Assembly (NCBI GenBank): GCA_023409695.1
Contig: JAEYQZ010000112.1
Coordinates: 1 to 5,561 of the forward strand
Length of the DNA: 5,561 nt
Direction of reading: 5' to 3'
DNA from: Methanobacteriota archaeon
Lineage (GTDB): Archaea; Methanobacteriota; Methanobacteria; Methanobacteriales; Methanobacteriaceae
The notes beneath the pieces are model-generated. The model was not told where the DNA came from. It saw only the letters and a program-made list of their open reading frames with translations, and made no database searches. A program made the position numbers and the translations under genes. This document shows, in pieces, positions 4,560-5,561 of this stretch (its first letter is position 1; each line of letters opens with the position of its first letter).

Positions 4560-5348
4560 TTATCTTATCATAATATCTTTTATTTTTATTTCATGATTAT
4601 GATAACGTCTTTTAGAATCCTCATTTTTAATATGAATTGCTTCTTTAGGACACCACTGAACACATGCCTGACAGAACTCACAGTTTTGATTCCAGTGCGG
4701 TTTACCATTTACTGTTTCAATATTATTGCTTGGGCAAATTCGATAGCAGTTTAAGCACATACTGCATTTTTCATCAACCCAAAACTTCCCCATTGTATTT
4801 ATCCTGCTCATACCCATCCCATAAACAAAGTTACCAAATTTATTAAGCATCACAGAACTTGTTTCAGGTTCGTGTTTCCTTTTATTAGTTATAACTTCTA
4901 CCATCTCTGAAAGTCTTTCATTTCCAGATTTAGTTATCTTACTGTTCCTTTCAATTAACATGGCAATTTTAATAAAAATATTGTCTTCCTGAATTGTATT
5001 AGCAGTTTCCCTAACCGCAAAACCTGCATGTAAATCTGTATCCTTCTTTTGTAGCATTTTTTGCAGTTGAACCAGTGATTCACCGGGTTGACCTGCGCAA
5101 GTGGCTACAGCGAAAATATACTGATCTCTGCTTATTTTAAGCTTTTGGATAAAATCAACAACCATATTAGGCATTCCCCACATATAAACTGGAAAAACAA
5201 TTCCAACAGCAGGATCATCAGCTTCAATATTTCCATTTACAACTTCAGGGATTGATACAAGTTCTGCACCCTCAAGTTCGTTACCAATATCTCTTGCCAC
5301 AGATAATGAGTTACCAGTTCCAGTGAAATAAAATATTTTAGTTTTCAT
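4560..5348 (-). CDS. EFR1-type flavodoxin-ferredoxin fusion protein
   Basis: A 262-residue protein joining a flavodoxin-like domain (about 1-160) to a bacterial-type 2[4Fe-4S] ferredoxin domain (about 190-241). The FMN phosphate loop is FTGTGNSL (8-15), and the second flavin loop region is VFPVYMWGMP (51-60), the layout known from the EFR1 family. The cluster ligands are C195-x2-C198-x2-C201-x3-C205-P and C223-x2-C226-x2-C229-x3-C233-P; all eight are present and each set is closed by the usual Cys-Pro, so two [4Fe-4S] clusters are expected. The last 20 residues are basic and polar. The protein should be a cytoplasmic electron carrier between flavin and ferredoxin-level donors; the physiological partner is not known. 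GGGGTGA lies four bases before the ATG. The gene follows a PadR-like regulator gene by 32 bp, likely in one transcript, and precedes the operator-controlled redox operon, with which it may share a purpose. Confidence 0.92.
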   Translation of the reverse strand: MKTKIFYFTGTGNSLSVARDIGNELEGAELVSIPEVVNGNIEADDPAVGIVFPVYMWGMPNMVVDFIQKLKISRDQYIFAVATCAGQPGESLVQLQKMLQKKDTDLHAGFAVRETANTIQEDNIFIKIAMLIERNSKITKSGNERLSEMVEVITNKRKHEPETSSVMLNKFGNFVYGMGMSRINTMGKFWVDEKCSMCLNCYRICPSNNIETVNGKPHWNQNCEFCQACVQWCPKEAIHIKNEDSKRRYHNHEIKIKDIMIR

Positions 5349-5352
5349 AGTT

Positions 5353-5359
5353 TCACCCC
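5353..5359 (-). promoter_or_regulatory. Strong ribosome-binding site of the EFR1-type gene
   Basis: Minus-strand GGGGTGA lies four bases before the ATG at 5346-5348, the best match in the window to the archaeal GGAGGTGA Shine-Dalgarno. It fixes the start and suggests efficient independent translation within the PadR-containing transcript. Confidence 0.7.
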
Positions 5360-5380
5360 TATTTTTTTCCTTAAATTCAT

Positions 5381-5561
5381 TTAATTATACTCATAACTTT
5401 CTAATTCTTCAATACATTCTTCAGCCCATTTTATAGCAACTTCTAAATTCATTATACCTCTTTTAATTGTAAAATTCCAGAAAATCTCTTCTTTTTCAGG
5501 GACATTCACTGTAAATTCATGGCGATATCTACCAAAATTCTGTTCTATTTCTTTCAATGAG
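5381..5561 (-). CDS. PadR-family regulator, C-terminal end (5' part outside window)
   Basis: An open frame enters from the right edge (first full codon at 5558-5560) and ends in TAA at 5381-5383, giving 59 visible residues. The sequence EIEQNFGRYRHEF...(E)IFWNFTIKRGIMNLEVAIKWAEE..IEELES has the pattern of the C-terminal helical dimerisation domain of PadR-like regulators: an amphipathic helix ending near the F-T-I-K-R-G turn, then a helix with A-I-K-W-x-E-E-x-I-E-E-L. The DNA-binding winged helix would lie outside the window, so this identification rests on the C-terminal pattern only. It is 32 bp upstream of the EFR1-type gene on the same strand, with no TATA-like box or T-tract between, so they are probably co-transcribed. 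PadR proteins are usually small-molecule-responsive repressors that often control neighbouring genes. Confidence 0.65.
   Translation of the reverse strand, partial: SLKEIEQNFGRYRHEFTVNVPEKEEIFWNFTIKRGIMNLEVAIKWAEECIEELESYEYN

Noticed and set aside
4664..4846. Plus-strand open frame of 60 codons
   Set aside because: It is antisense to the ferredoxin domain of the EFR1-type gene, whose eight cysteines are intact.
1..5561. CRISPR array, insertion sequence, attachment site or replication origin
   Set aside because: No spaced direct repeats, transposase, terminal inverted repeats or origin-type repeats were seen; the repeats present are single promoter-linked palindromes.

Overview
The window looks like a piece of an AT-rich methanogenic archaeal chromosome, most plausibly Methanobacteriales. 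That placement is an inference, not a sequence match. It rests on GGTG-type Shine-Dalgarno sequences, TATA-box-like elements with no bacterial -35/-10 pair, oligo-T terminators without hairpins, and protein families common in such organisms (a CCG-domain Fe-S protein, an EFR1-type flavodoxin-ferredoxin, a small cupin).

Layout: the left edge holds the 3' end of a plus-strand cupin gene (1-263). Everything else is on the minus strand, and the cupin converges on it across 27 bp containing oligo-T tracts in both directions. Reading in the direction of minus-strand transcription (right to left), there are three blocks. (1) The C-terminal end of a PadR-like regulator (5381 to the edge) is followed after 32 bp by an EFR1-type flavodoxin/2[4Fe-4S] protein (4560-5348). 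(2) A 140-bp gap carries a perfect 19-bp palindromic operator abutting a TATA-like box. It is followed by four closely spaced genes: a split-barrel flavin-binding (PNPOx-like) protein, a CCG-domain Fe-S oxidoreductase related to HdrB/HdrD, a metallo-beta-lactamase-fold hydrolase, and a membrane-anchored flavodoxin (4419 down to 1676). (3) A TetR-family regulator has its own TATA-like box and a 28-bp AT-rich inverted repeat. The start of a class I SAM methyltransferase gene overlaps its 3' end.

Inference: blocks 1 and 2 together hold five redox or flavin/metal proteins under two ligand-sensing regulator types. Block 2 reads as a repressor-controlled electron-transfer or detoxification operon of unknown substrate. 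I recognise no named system. The most interesting points are the operator, the four-gene redox operon, the predicted extracytoplasmic flavodoxin with an unusual phosphate loop, the adjacent but unfused MBL and flavodoxin proteins, and the degenerate cluster motifs of the CCG protein. There are no RNA genes, CRISPR arrays, insertion sequences or broken genes that I can support, and no gene-free stretch exceeds 140 bp.
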